Positions 1 to 8,237 of a stretch of 64,000 nt of DNA are shown piece after piece; position 1 is the first letter of the stretch; each line of letters starts with the position of its first letter. The DNA is taken from the NCBI GenBank assembly GCA_946405135.1, contig CAMJGD010000008.1, positions 1 to 64,000 of the forward strand. The letters run 5' to 3'. The stretch comes from an uncultured Clostridiaceae bacterium (GTDB lineage: Bacteria > Bacillota > Clostridia > Clostridiales > Clostridiaceae). The notes beneath the pieces are model-generated. The model saw only the letters and a program-made list of their open reading frames with translations, was not told where the DNA came from and searched no databases. A program made the position numbers and the translations under genes.

Positions 1-289
1 TTTTCAAGACCTTTTTAAGTATCTTTTTTATACTTTTTAGGTTCTTTTGCATCAACTTTTTAATTTTTTAAGTTTGTGATGCACGTTTATTTTATACAAT
101 TTTTAGAAAAAGGCGAGATTATGATAAGACATTGTAAATATAAAGTAAACACAAGAGTGAAAACGCTAAGGATTTTGCGGGCAAGGGTCCGTTATCTGTA
201 GGCGGCACCGCTTTGGCAACAAAGGTTGCTAGGTGTAATAATACTCAACATATAATGTTGTACGTGTAGGGAAAGAAGAGAGGATGTAT

Positions 290-323
290 GTCTCTGTCTA
301 GTTCGATAGAACTAGACAGAGAC
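290..323. repeat. Perfect 15-bp inverted repeat with 4-nt loop
   Basis: The arm gtctctgtctagttc (290-304) pairs perfectly with gaactagacagagac (309-323) around the loop gata. No T-run follows, so a simple terminator is unlikely. A protein-binding site or origin hairpin of the adjacent element is plausible. Confidence 0.75.
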
Positions 324-350
324 TGGCAATATCGAGGAATGATACATAAA

Positions 351-453
351 ACAAGGGGTTAAGGCACTTGTTAAATAAAATAAAAATAACAATAATAACT
401 AAACGTAGCAAAATATATGCTTACGCTTATTAGTTATTGCCTTAAACCCTTGT
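351..453. repeat. Nested long inverted repeat (cruciform or structured RNA)
   Basis: The outer arms acaaggggttaaggca (351-366) and tgccttaaacccttgt (438-453) pair with one mismatch. An inner pair, aataactaa (394-402) and ttagttatt (430-438), continues the stem, and cgtagc / gcttacg pair near the tip. The structure lies 80 bp upstream of the first recombinase-like gene. It could be an origin, a recombination site or a regulatory RNA. Confidence 0.6.
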
Positions 454-533
454 TAGCCGGTAGGCTACAAAAACAAAAAAAGATTCTAAAAGATTTTTAA
501 AAGATTAAAAAAGAAAAATGGAGGAAGAAAAAA

Positions 534-902
534 ATGAATGATAAACAATTAGAAAATTATTTAAAAATACAAGAAGAAATTGAAAGTATAAATGCTAGAA
601 AATATAAGTTTAGTACTAGAAAAGTTTATAAAAGGTTTGCTTTAAAGTTTATTAAAAGCTTAATAGAAAACAATATAGAAATAAGTGCGTTTAGGAATAT
701 AACAACAAAAAACCTAAAGCAGTATGCAGAGATAGAGATTGGCAAAGGCAGAAAAATTAAAATAATTATAGATGAGTTAAGAGGTGTTACGTACTATTAC
801 AACCTATTAAACAAAAATAAGGCACAACACCGTAGGGAACAGTTACTAGACCTAAGAATACTACAAAAATACCTAGAAAATAAATATGGAGGAAAAGGCT
901 AA
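534..902 (+). CDS. Small protein resembling a recombinase core-binding domain
   Basis: This is a 122-residue, very basic, mostly helical protein. Residues about 25-95 (FSTRKVYKRFALKFIKSL, then ITTKNLKQY) resemble the SAM-like N-terminal core-binding domain of tyrosine recombinases, but no catalytic domain follows. It has a good ribosome site (ggagg upstream of ATG 534). It is followed immediately by the full recombinase gene: its stop codon abuts the next ATG, so the two are surely co-transcribed and probably translationally coupled. It may be an accessory DNA-binding protein for the recombinase. The assignment rests on pattern resemblance only; a function has not been shown. Confidence 0.6.
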   Translation: MNDKQLENYLKIQEEIESINARKYKFSTRKVYKRFALKFIKSLIENNIEISAFRNITTKNLKQYAEIEIGKGRKIKIIIDELRGVTYYYNLLNKNKAQHRREQLLDLRILQKYLENKYGGKG

Positions 903-1871
903 ATGAAAATAAGCGAAATGGATGAAAGAGAATTTAACAGATATAACAATCTATTTGGACAAGCAGAAAAAGTTTATACAGATAGAATAAACAGTTACAG
1001 AACAGAGGTAGCTTATAAAGGTGGTATGGAGCAGTTTTGCAAGTACCTTGCAGTAGAAACTAAAATTAATAACATAGATAATTTTAAAGCAAAGCACGTT
1101 ATAGACTTTGTGCAACAGATAAAGGCAGAAGGATTAAGTGCTAGCACGCAGAAAAATTACCTCGCTGCAATAAGAGATTATGCAGATAGGGCAGGCATAG
1201 ACCAGCGTGTTATACCTGCCAACGATAGGTTAGAATTAGACCAACGAGCCTTTGGAAACGTAGACAGAACATGGAACACAAGGGAGTTTGCAGAATTTAG
1301 GGAAGTTGCAAAAAATTATGACCTAGAAAAGGGAATCGGGAATAGGATGGAGCTAATTTTAGATACAGCCAGATTTTTTGGATGCAGGCTAGAAGGTATC
1401 CTAAACTTAGATTTAAATAGTATTAATAAAGCACTAAATACTGGAGAGTTATGGACAAAAGAAAAAAACGGAAAAATGAACATGAAACCCGTGGAAACAG
1501 TACATCAAAAAGAAATTTTACAAAAGATTAAAGCTTTAGGGGAAGAAAATAAGCAAAATAAAATATTTATAAAAGATAATTTTAAGACAACCTATAAAGA
1601 GGTACAAAACTTTATTTCTAATAATCGTGAAGAAATACAAGATAAGGATAGAGTGAAAACAATTGATGCAAGAAATGCATATAAACAAACAGGAGAGGTG
1701 CAAAAGGCTAATTTAACAGCACATGGCTTAAGGCATACATACCTACAAGAACAGGTTAGAAATTATTTAAAACAGGGCTACAGCTTTAAAGATGCTTGTT
1801 TAAAGGTATCTAAATTAGCAGGACACACGAGAGAAGAAGTTACAAAAATATATTTAGCATCAGCTAAATAA
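903..1871 (+). CDS. Tyrosine-type site-specific recombinase/integrase
   Basis: The 322-residue protein has an N-terminal core-binding domain (about 20-105, with FVQQIKAEGLSASTQKNYL) and a C-terminal catalytic domain. The active-site set is visible: Arg in FFGCRLEGIL, the HxLRH box in TAHGLRHTY, the late His in LAGHTREE and the nucleophile Tyr in KIYLAS close to the C-terminus. The enzyme should cut and rejoin DNA at a specific site through a 3'-phosphotyrosine bond. Roles could be integration and excision of the element, or resolution of plasmid multimers. The gene starts directly at the stop of the small upstream gene and lies beside a replication protein, which supports a mobile replicon. 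Confidence 0.88.
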   Translation: MKISEMDEREFNRYNNLFGQAEKVYTDRINSYRTEVAYKGGMEQFCKYLAVETKINNIDNFKAKHVIDFVQQIKAEGLSASTQKNYLAAIRDYADRAGIDQRVIPANDRLELDQRAFGNVDRTWNTREFAEFREVAKNYDLEKGIGNRMELILDTARFFGCRLEGILNLDLNSINKALNTGELWTKEKNGKMNMKPVETVHQKEILQKIKALGEENKQNKIFIKDNFKTTYKEVQNFISNNREEIQDKDRVKTIDARNAYKQTGEVQKANLTAHGLRHTYLQEQVRNYLKQGYSFKDACLKVSKLAGHTREEVTKIYLASAK

Positions 1872-2180
1872 GGCAGCTTAGGCTGCCTTTTTTGTGTATT
1901 TTTACACCTAATAATTAATATTAAACCGATATATAACGTTTACTATCGGCAGCTATCATAATCGAATACTTACTTTAGAAACTAAAATTTTATGAAATAC
2001 TTGAAAAATACAATTTATATCTCCTATTAAATTTTAAGCAGAAAAAAAACAACCTTTGGCGAGGTTGTTCTGATGATTTAGGTTAATTATTTAGTTTTTT
2101 AAGTTTTTATACTTATATTATAGATAATTAACCTCCTAAAAGTCAAATTTTTTGCTTAAAAATTTTTGATGGAGGAAAAA

Positions 2181-3845
2181 ATGATAGCAGAAAAAATAGA
2201 AAATCTAGGGTATGAAGAAATACCAGATGGATTAGTAGATTTATCGAAATTTTCGGATGAAGATGAAATAGCTGAAAGAGTAAGCAATTACTATAATACA
2301 AATTACCTAGATTTAGCTAACACAAAAGTTAGGTACCTGATTAACAGCAAAAGAAATAAATTAGATGTTATGCAAGATAGCTTGCGCAAAGGGACAAGCA
2401 TACAAAGCGTGTTGGTAACAAAAAATAATATAACACAGGCGCTTGAGTATATAGAAGCATTACATTTTAATGCACAAGGTTATATAACCCTAGCACAAAA
2501 AATAGAGGGTAGCTGGTGCCAGTACCATTTTACGGTCGCAGACCTTAAAAAGTGCCTTAACAACGCAGTAGAAGGGGCAGACATGGGTATAAGCACATTG
2601 GGTATAGATTTAGCCAAGGACACTTATATAAGCCTAAATACGTACTATGTACCCAAGAGGGAAGAAACTTGCATAAAGCAAATTAGGGCTTTATATGCGG
2701 AATTCGATAATCATGACAAAAATAAAAATTTCGTAATGACTGATGATATATATAATAGCTGTAAGTACTTTTTACAAGCAGACTATTTTGGAAGTAAAGT
2801 ACCAGAACCGAGCTTAATGGTTCGCACCGGTAGAGGAATACAGCTGATATGGACCCTAGAAAACCTTCCTAAAAAAGGTAATTTTTTATGGGGAAAGGTA
2901 GCTGAGGCAATTAGAAAAGAGCTTAAAGACTTTAATTTATACGGATTAAAAGTAGATGAGACAGCATCTAGCTTAAGCCAAGTTTTTAGGCTCCCTGGCA
3001 CAACGCATACCATAACGGGCATGACAACATATTTAGACGGGGAAACTAGCACAAAAAATATCTACAGGCTCGATGAATTAATAGAAGGTTATTTCCCCGA
3101 ACTAAAAGAAGAAGAATTAAAAAGAAAAGCTAAAAAAGCCAAAAAGATTGAGCTAGAAAAAGAAAAAGAAAAAAGGAAAAACAGAAAAGCTAGAAATCTA
3201 GTTAAAAAAGCACCAGTTAAAACAAAGGCTACAGTTAAAAATTATTATACGCTCAACTCGGCTAGAATTTTCGATTTTGAGAAATTGTTTGAAATAAGGC
3301 ATGGCAATTTTAAAGAGAATAGAAATAATTTTATGTACATTTATACGTATTATTTATATTTAGTCCACACAAAAAATGATATGTATGTGATAGATAAGGT
3401 ATCTAGGCTTAATAACAGATTCGCCCCAGCTTGCGGGGGACCCTTAAAAGATAAAGAAATAAAAAATATTTTAAAATACTATAAGAAAAAAGCGATTAAA
3501 CTTATAAATGCAGAAAATAAAAAAGCTGATGACATAACAGCTTATAGGTTTAAAAACACAACACTGATAAACTTATTTAACATTACAGTTGACGAACAAA
3601 AGCAGCTAAAAACTATAATAAGCAAAGATGAAAAAGCTGATAGAAAAAGAAAAAGTGCTTTGATATATTATAATGAGCAAAGAAAAATTAAAATTGAAAG
3701 TGGTAAATTAGTTACTAAAAAGCAAAAAATCGAGGAAGAAAAAAATAAGATAATTAAGCTAATAGAACAAGGTTATACACATAAACAAATAGCTGATATG
3801 ATGGGTATAAGTACAAAAACAGTGCAAAGAAGATTAAAAGAATAG
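2181..3845 (+). CDS. Primase-type plasmid replication protein with C-terminal HTH
   Basis: ATG 2181 is preferred because ggagg at 2171-2175 sits 5 nt before it; a TTG and an ATG just upstream overlap that site. The roughly 554-residue product contains an archaeo-eukaryotic primase-like core. I see the acidic pair region IRALYAEFDNHD near residue 175, PSLMVRTGRGIQLIW near 215, and VDETASSLSQVFRLPGT near 265. A lysine-rich linker follows, then a C-terminal helix-turn-helix (YTHKQIADMMGISTKTVQRRL). This layout fits plasmid or phage-plasmid replication initiators that prime their own DNA. It supports the idea that 1-4710 is a replicon or former replicon. The exact Rep family is not recognised. 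Confidence 0.75.
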   Translation: MIAEKIENLGYEEIPDGLVDLSKFSDEDEIAERVSNYYNTNYLDLANTKVRYLINSKRNKLDVMQDSLRKGTSIQSVLVTKNNITQALEYIEALHFNAQGYITLAQKIEGSWCQYHFTVADLKKCLNNAVEGADMGISTLGIDLAKDTYISLNTYYVPKREETCIKQIRALYAEFDNHDKNKNFVMTDDIYNSCKYFLQADYFGSKVPEPSLMVRTGRGIQLIWTLENLPKKGNFLWGKVAEAIRKELKDFNLYGLKVDETASSLSQVFRLPGTTHTITGMTTYLDGETSTKNIYRLDELIEGYFPELKEEELKRKAKKAKKIELEKEKEKRKNRKARNLVKKAPVKTKATVKNYYTLNSARIFDFEKLFEIRHGNFKENRNNFMYIYTYYLYLVHTKNDMYVIDKVSRLNNRFAPACGGPLKDKEIKNILKYYKKKAIKLINAENKKADDITAYRFKNTTLINLFNITVDEQKQLKTIISKDEKADRKRKSALIYYNEQRKIKIESGKLVTKKQKIEEEKNKIIKLIEQGYTHKQIADMMGISTKTVQRRLKE

Positions 3846-3902
3846 GTGGACAAAAAAACTTTCCCTTAAGTAGTAAGGTGTGTACCCTTATAAAAACCTT
3901 GT

Positions 3903-3929
3903 CAGGGGGGCGGGGTTCCCCCTTTTTTA
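3903..3929 (+). terminator. Rho-independent terminator after the Rep gene
   Basis: A run of six G (3905-3910), a short loop and five C (3918-3922) is followed by six T. It lies 60 bp past the replication gene stop. Confidence 0.75.
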
Positions 3930-3933
3930 TATT

Positions 3934-3971
3934 ATAAAGTGGTGCTACAATTCATGCACCACTTTATTTTA
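3934..3971. terminator. Second hairpin, 12-bp perfect stem
   Basis: ataaagtggtgc (3934-3945) pairs perfectly with gcaccactttat (3956-3967) and is followed by a T-rich stretch. It forms a tandem terminator with the G/C hairpin just upstream, sealing the Rep transcript from the toxin-like gene. Confidence 0.6.
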
Positions 3972-4063
3972 TTTAATACTTGCATTTTGTTAACTACATA
4001 TAATATATAAATATAGCGAATTATTTATATTATTTTTTTTCATCTTCCATTTTTTTTTTTGAT

Positions 4064-4087
4064 ATAGGGCTTTAAGCCCTTTTTTTA
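4064..4087 (+). terminator. Hairpin with T-tract directly before the toxin-like gene
   Basis: agggctttaagccct is followed by seven T. In type III toxin-antitoxin loci a terminator usually separates the RNA antitoxin from the toxin gene, so the position is suggestive. However, I see no tandem antitoxin repeats upstream. Confidence 0.6.
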
Positions 4088-4107
4088 TTTGCTTTTTTAC
4101 TTTTATA

Positions 4108-4671
4108 TTGCTTATAAATGACTCAAAGGAAAGACCAATAGTTTGTTTGATAAAATCAAGTGAAAATGAAAGTTTATACTGGGCAGTTCCTATGGGCAAA
4201 TTTAACCATAGAGATGAAAAAGCTCAAAAAAGAATAAATAGGTACCTAAATAAAAATGAGAATACAATTGAGAGTTGCTATTATCATATTGGTAGAACAA
4301 CAACAAAGTCAATATTTTTTATCAGTGATGCAGTTCCAATAACGGACAAGTATATAGAAAGAGAATATTTAGGGTATGATAAAAAACTTTATATTATTCA
4401 AAATAATAATCTAGTTGAAAAGTTGGAAGGAAAGCTTAAAAGAATATTATCCTATGAAAACTCAAATAGAAATCATTTTAGGCAGCATATTTCAGATTTA
4501 AAAGATTATTTATTAAAGGAATTGTCCGAGGAGAATGGTAAAGTACAAGAGGTTGATTTAGGCAATGATAAGGAAAATGAGAATTTAGAAAAGGTTATAA
4601 AAGGACAAACAGTATTAGAAGAAGTTGTAGTAGAAAAAGAAACAGATGAATTACAAGTTGCTAATAACTAA
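4108..4671 (+). CDS. TenpN/ToxN-like type III toxin, probably N-terminally truncated
   Basis: The 187-residue product resembles the TenpN branch of type III toxin endoribonucleases. Shared features as I recall them are an early RPxxxxI segment (KERPIVCLIK), a tyrosine-tryptophan strand followed by P-M/S-x-K (LYWAVPMGKF), a central ISDAVPITDKYIEREY stretch and a late H-x3-L helix. Such toxins cleave RNA and are held inactive by a repeat RNA made upstream. The only start available is a TTG without a ribosome site, in a very T-rich stretch. The frame is open back to 4063 with no better start, and family members carry about 25 more residues at the N-terminus. No antitoxin repeat array is visible. 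It is therefore likely a remnant or silent copy. The family assignment is moderate. Confidence 0.5.
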   Translation: MLINDSKERPIVCLIKSSENESLYWAVPMGKFNHRDEKAQKRINRYLNKNENTIESCYYHIGRTTTKSIFFISDAVPITDKYIEREYLGYDKKLYIIQNNNLVEKLEGKLKRILSYENSNRNHFRQHISDLKDYLLKELSEENGKVQEVDLGNDKENENLEKVIKGQTVLEEVVVEKETDELQVANN

Positions 4672-4681
4672 GATTTAATTG

Positions 4682-4710
4682 AAAGCATTACTATAATGGT
4701 AATGCTTTTT
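4682..4710 (+). terminator. Terminator after the toxin-like gene
   Basis: aaagcattac (4682-4691) pairs with gtaatgcttt (4699-4708) around a 7-nt loop and is followed by T residues. Confidence 0.75.
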
Positions 4711-4878
4711 TATTTAGATTTTATACTAAATATTTTACGTAAGTTGTCTTATTGTTGTCTTATTATTACGCAAAATGAATATAATGATTAATAAGATATT
4801 AGAACGAAGTATATTTACAAAGCCACTAAAACCAACATTTATAGCATGTTATATAAATTTATGTAAAATTATAAAAAA
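4711..4878 (+). other. AT-rich flank, possible former CRISPR leader
   Basis: No gene is seen. A direct repeat ttgtcttatt occurs twice at about 4743-4765, flanked by tacgtaa and ttattacg. The stretch lies on the side where a leader is expected from the repeat orientation. The first repeat is degenerate where it meets this DNA, so leader function is doubtful. Confidence 0.35.
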
Positions 4879-5776
4879 GATGATTATATTCCTATGAGGG
4901 ATACTATTCCATGCTCAGCACCACCTAATGACATAGCATCAGCTATGTTTTTAGAATACCTATGAGGGATACTATTTCATCAAAACCCATGAGTCTAAAA
5001 CATTCTTTTGGGTTTTTAGAATACCTATGAGGGATACTATTTAATCTTTAGAATTAGGGAATTCATCCTTTAATATATTTGTTTTTAGAATACCTATGAG
5101 GGATACTATTATTGCATTCCCTAAAGTGTCCAGCTCCACAGGGTTAAGTTTTTAGAATACCTATGAGGGATACTATTTTGTTTATGGCTTATTCTCATAT
5201 TAGAGAATATATAGTTTTTAGAATACCTATGAGGGATACTATTTTGGTTTTATACTTTCTATTATATCTTTATTTTCTAGTTTTTAGAATACCTATGAGG
5301 GATACTATTTTGTACATTGCTGATATGTTAGGAAGTCTTTTCCTCGTTTTTAGAATACCTATGAGGGATTGAAACATTTACGTGTGTACGCTCTTTGTTT
5401 TCCGTAGATTTTGTTTTTAGAATACCTATGAGGGATTGAAACTCTATTCTTTTGATTATTTCTGGATTGAATTCGTCTAGTTTTTAGAATACCTATGAGG
5501 GATTGAAACCCACTTTATTGATTCCTAGTAAGAAGGAGTCAACTTCGTTTTTAGAATACCTATGAGGGATTGAAACCAAATTACTACATAATCAGTAAAT
5601 CAAACCATATAAGTTTTTAGAATACCTATGAGGGATTGAAACAACTCTATGAAGAACTCATCATAAGTAAACCCCTCCGTTTTTAGAATACCTATGAGGG
5701 ATTGAAACTCGACGCATGTTGCATTGACTGTTATGTTGTATTTTTTGTTTTTAGAATACCTATGAGGGATTGAAGT
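4879..5776 (+). CRISPR. CRISPR array, 14 repeats and 13 spacers, two repeat versions
   Basis: Repeats are 30 nt, starting GTTTTTAGAATACCTATGAG. Repeats begin at 4879, 4947, 5012, 5081, 5148, 5214, 5280, 5346, 5413, 5480, 5547, 5613, 5679 and 5747. Spacers are 35-39 nt. The six at 5346-5679 end in GGATTGAAAC, the usual Cas6 5'-handle form of type I-B arrays, which sets transcription left to right. The first seven all end in GGATACTATT instead. Repeat 1 has lost its first 12 bases of consensus, and the last repeat ends TGAAGT. No cas gene is in the window, so the array is isolated here. The AT-rich 4711-4878 is the only candidate leader, but the decayed first repeat argues that the true leader junction has been lost. 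Confidence 0.97.
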
Positions 5777-5794
5777 GCTTCAAAGGAATAAAAC

Positions 5795-6129
5795 AATTAT
5801 TATTTTTACGCTATAAATACCCATCAAGATTTAATAAATAAAATTATATATAAAGCAGAGGATGCAGGAATAAAAGTAATAATTATAGAAGAAAGCTATG
5901 CCAGGAGCACTAGTTTTATTGATAATCAAGAAATTATTAAAGAAAATTATAATAAGGATAGAAGAATTTATCGAGCATTATTTATATAAGAAATAAAGGG
6001 ATGAAGTGATGAAGGGATAAAGATTAATGCAGATGTAAATGATAGTTATCAAATAATGAAAAAGTATTCCAAAATGTTTTTGATTGGATAGAGGATTTCG
6101 GATTAAGTCCAATTAGAGTAGGTATATAG
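5795..6129 (+). pseudogene. tnpB: Decayed IS605-family tnpB (OrfB), C-terminal remnant
   Basis: Reading + strand gives THQDLINKIIYKAEDAGIKV, then EESYARSTSFIDN and RRIYRALFI, matching the RuvC-region end of TnpB (normally HxKLIxKIxYKAE, EESYTSKASFLD, KRGLY). After a stop and a frame change comes INADVNDSYQIMKK, the usual INADVNGAYNI motif with its catalytic Asp. A second frame change gives DWIEDFGLSPIRVGI before the stop at 6129. At least two frame breaks and the missing N-terminus show that it is dead. It abuts the last CRISPR repeat, so insertion of this element may mark an old boundary of the array. Confidence 0.8.
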
Positions 6130-6279
6130 TAATGAATATAAACTGCTTAATAAACATAATTCGCTAAAATTTCTAGTATTATTTAGAGATTTTAATGAAA
6201 ATATATACCTAGACAGATATTCTAAAACTATAGAATTTTACGTATATAGACTACATACCATATGGAGGCAATTGAAGTT

Positions 6280-6732
6280 ATGGGGAAAAGCAATATTAAT
6301 AAATATGATAAGGAAGAATTACGGGAAGTTCTTACGCCTGTACAATTCAGTGTTACTCAAGAAAATGCCACTGAAAGACCTTTTGAGAATGAGTTTTGGA
6401 ATCATAGGGAACAAGGCATTTACGTAGATATTGTGTCAGGAGAACCCTTGTTTAGTTCTATAGATAAATTTGATTCAGGATGCGGATGGCCTAGTTTTAC
6501 TAAGGCCATAGAGAAAAAAAATATTAAAGAAAAAGCAGATTTTAGCTACGATATGCATAGAATTGAAGTTCGAAGTAAGGAAGGAGACTCTCATTTAGGT
6601 CATGTTTTTACAGATGGACCAATAGATAAAGGAGGACTTAGGTATTGTATAAATAGTGCTGCACTTAAGTTTATCCCTGTAGATAAATTGAAAGAAGAAG
6701 GATATGAAGAGTATTTAAAATTATTTGAGTAA
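6280..6732 (+). CDS. msrB: Peptide methionine (R)-S-oxide reductase MsrB
   Basis: MsrB reduces the R-epimer of methionine sulfoxide in proteins, repairing oxidative damage in the cytosol. The SelR fold is clear: [20 protein letters not shown] near the N-terminus, SGEPLFSS, the SGCGWPSF segment, HLGHVF and the catalytic RYCINSAAL with the active Cys. One half of the zinc pair seen in many MsrB proteins is absent, as in the zinc-free subgroup. ATG 6280 is chosen because ggagg at 6264-6268 lies 11 nt upstream; an ATG at 6262 would overlap it. The gene stands alone between a dead tnpB and a convergent gene. No msrA is in the window. Confidence 0.93.
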   Translation: MGKSNINKYDKEELREVLTPVQFSVTQENATERPFENEFWNHREQGIYVDIVSGEPLFSSIDKFDSGCGWPSFTKAIEKKNIKEKADFSYDMHRIEVRSKEGDSHLGHVFTDGPIDKGGLRYCINSAALKFIPVDKLKEEGYEEYLKLFE

Positions 6733-6902
6733 ATAAAGGATTACCCTAACATTCTAGTAGTAGTTGATTTTCTAATATGTGATAAATTTGCATAGAGAAT
6801 GCATACACTTTCTACAGGTTTTATTCGTAGCTTTTAAGAAAGAAAACCTATCTATACAGAAATTTTTAAGGATTACAGATTAGTAGGGCCATAATGAGCA
6901 TA

Positions 6903-6938
6903 CAAAAAAAGGAGCTTTTAAATTCAGCTCCTTTTTTC
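6903..6938. terminator. Bidirectional terminator between msrB and the convergent gene
   Basis: aaaaaaggagct pairs with agctccttttttc around a short loop at 6904-6937. T-runs on both strands let it serve the minus-strand gene ending at 6940 and the plus-strand msrB. Confidence 0.8.
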
Positions 6939-6939
6939 A

Positions 6940-7806
6940 TTAAATTGATGGAGATGCAGAGGCATACCATACTGTATTTGTGTTTGTATTTGCGTCATAT
7001 ATTACTTTTATAAATATGTATCCTCTTTGTCCTAATCCTGGAATACTATTGATTATTTGGTCTGCAGTAGGATTTTCTCCAGAAACTTTTGATTTACTAA
7101 TATAGATCATATCTAAAACACCTTTAGCATTATAGAATTTATAGGAAAATCCTGACATAAAACTTTTAATTGATGATTCTGAACAACCTTTACTAAACAT
7201 AGCCTCTAATTTAGGTGTAAGAGTACTAACCAATTCTGTTCTTGTATTAGTATCATTGAACTTGATCTTATTATATACTTCATTAGTTATTTGAACATTA
7301 ACACCAGAAGGTCTTGTAGGCTTAGTTTGTTTAGGCTGCGCTGGCCTTGGTTGCACAGCTTGTACCTTTGGCTTTGATACTGTTGTTGATGGCTGCTTTG
7401 TTGGTACTTGTTTATTTTTTTCTTGACTGCTTGAATTAGATTTATTTTGTGAAGAAATATTTTTGGCATTTGATTTTGTTTCTGATTTTTTAGAATCATT
7501 TACTTTGACAGCATTTTTATTAGGTTCCTCTTTTTTCTTCTCTTCTTGTTTAGCTGCTTGAGTATCTTCAACCTTTTTCGGCTCCTCCTTATTTTCAGTA
7601 GTTGTATCTTTAACTACTATATCATCTTTCTTTGTAGTTTTCTCAACTGTTTGAATTATAGCCTTATCATTATTAAAATGTTTATATGTAACAACTGTTC
7701 CTGTTGCAACTACTGATGCTGTTATAACTCCTACTACTGTTGCTGCTATAGGTTTTGCTACTGCAAAAGTTTTAATGCTTGTTAATATTTTATCTAGTTT
7801 ACTCAT
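6940..7806 (-). CDS. Membrane-anchored protein with low-complexity linker, unknown function
   Basis: The 288-residue product is not recognised. Residues about 16-42 form one hydrophobic segment (AVAKPIAATVVGVITASVV), followed by KHFNNDK, which suggests an N-in membrane anchor or uncleaved signal. Residues 50-170 are a Lys/Glu/Ser/Gln/Pro-rich disordered linker (EEKKKEEPNK, RPAQPKQTKP). The last 115 residues form a compact predicted domain containing one Cys (SKGCSESSIKSFMSGFSY). A surface or cell-wall-spanning role is likely from this layout, but no function can be assigned. It has a strong ribosome site (aaggagg) and its own terminator. It lies among decayed mobile elements. Confidence 0.75.
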   Translation of the reverse strand: MSKLDKILTSIKTFAVAKPIAATVVGVITASVVATGTVVTYKHFNNDKAIIQTVEKTTKKDDIVVKDTTTENKEEPKKVEDTQAAKQEEKKKEEPNKNAVKVNDSKKSETKSNAKNISSQNKSNSSSQEKNKQVPTKQPSTTVSKPKVQAVQPRPAQPKQTKPTRPSGVNVQITNEVYNKIKFNDTNTRTELVSTLTPKLEAMFSKGCSESSIKSFMSGFSYKFYNAKGVLDMIYISKSKVSGENPTADQIINSIPGLGQRGYIFIKVIYDANTNTNTVWYASASPSI

Positions 7807-8237
7807 ATATCCTCCTTAGTATGAAAAATATAGGTTTAAAGTGACATAATAAAGTTATAAGACATATATGGTAGTTATTTTTAAAAAGATTGCAATCATG
7901 TTAAAAAATAAATTTGAAACTGAGCTTAGGATAGATTAATTAGATTCCACTAGAAGAACTAACTATAAAACTTTAAAGCTCCATAAGAAAATCTATTTAT
8001 CGCAAGAAAAACAAGATAGTTGTTAAAAAATAAAATCTATTTATTACAAATACAATGGAATTCCAAGATATTATATGACAAAGAAATTACTAAAAAATAT
8101 TTCTAAGTAAAATTACAGTTTATAAATTTGACAAATGACAGAAAACCATATAATTTATAGAATTATAGACTTATTTGATTGCAATATTAAATAGAAAGGA
8201 AATTACTCTACAGTTTGTTATATATACATTAAAAATT
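7807..8237. other. Intergenic, very AT-rich, no gene seen
   Basis: Apart from the ribosome site of the minus-strand gene at 7806, I see only short broken reading frames. The context suggests decayed mobile DNA, but no motif is recognisable here. Confidence 0.5.

Larger units (their letters stand above)
1..533. other. Structured non-coding lead region of the Rep/Int element
   Basis: No convincing gene lies here. The stretch is rich in inverted repeats and, between about 170 and 340, less AT-rich than its surroundings. Visible structures are caacat-ata-atgttg at 246-260, gcaac-aaag-gttgc at 216-229, a perfect 15-bp stem at 290-323 and a long nested stem at 351-453. Together with the downstream recombinase and replication genes, this suggests a replication origin, a copy-control or attachment region, or a structured RNA. 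Which of these it is cannot be settled from sequence alone. Confidence 0.5.

Noticed and set aside
177..236. Possible tRNA or known riboswitch in the GC-richer lead region
   Set aside because: Only short local hairpins form. No cloverleaf, T-loop or recognised riboswitch core is present.
3990..4199. Minus-strand frame of 69 codons before the toxin-like gene
   Set aside because: It is low-complexity, runs through a terminator hairpin and overlaps the better-supported plus-strand gene.
5163..5372. Open frame of 69 codons over CRISPR repeats
   Set aside because: The translation simply repeats the same decapeptide from the CRISPR repeats. The array explains it fully.
4879..5776. Opposite orientation of the CRISPR array
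   Set aside because: The ATTGAAAC end of the canonical repeat is the typical 3' end of the crRNA repeat, which supports plus-strand transcription.
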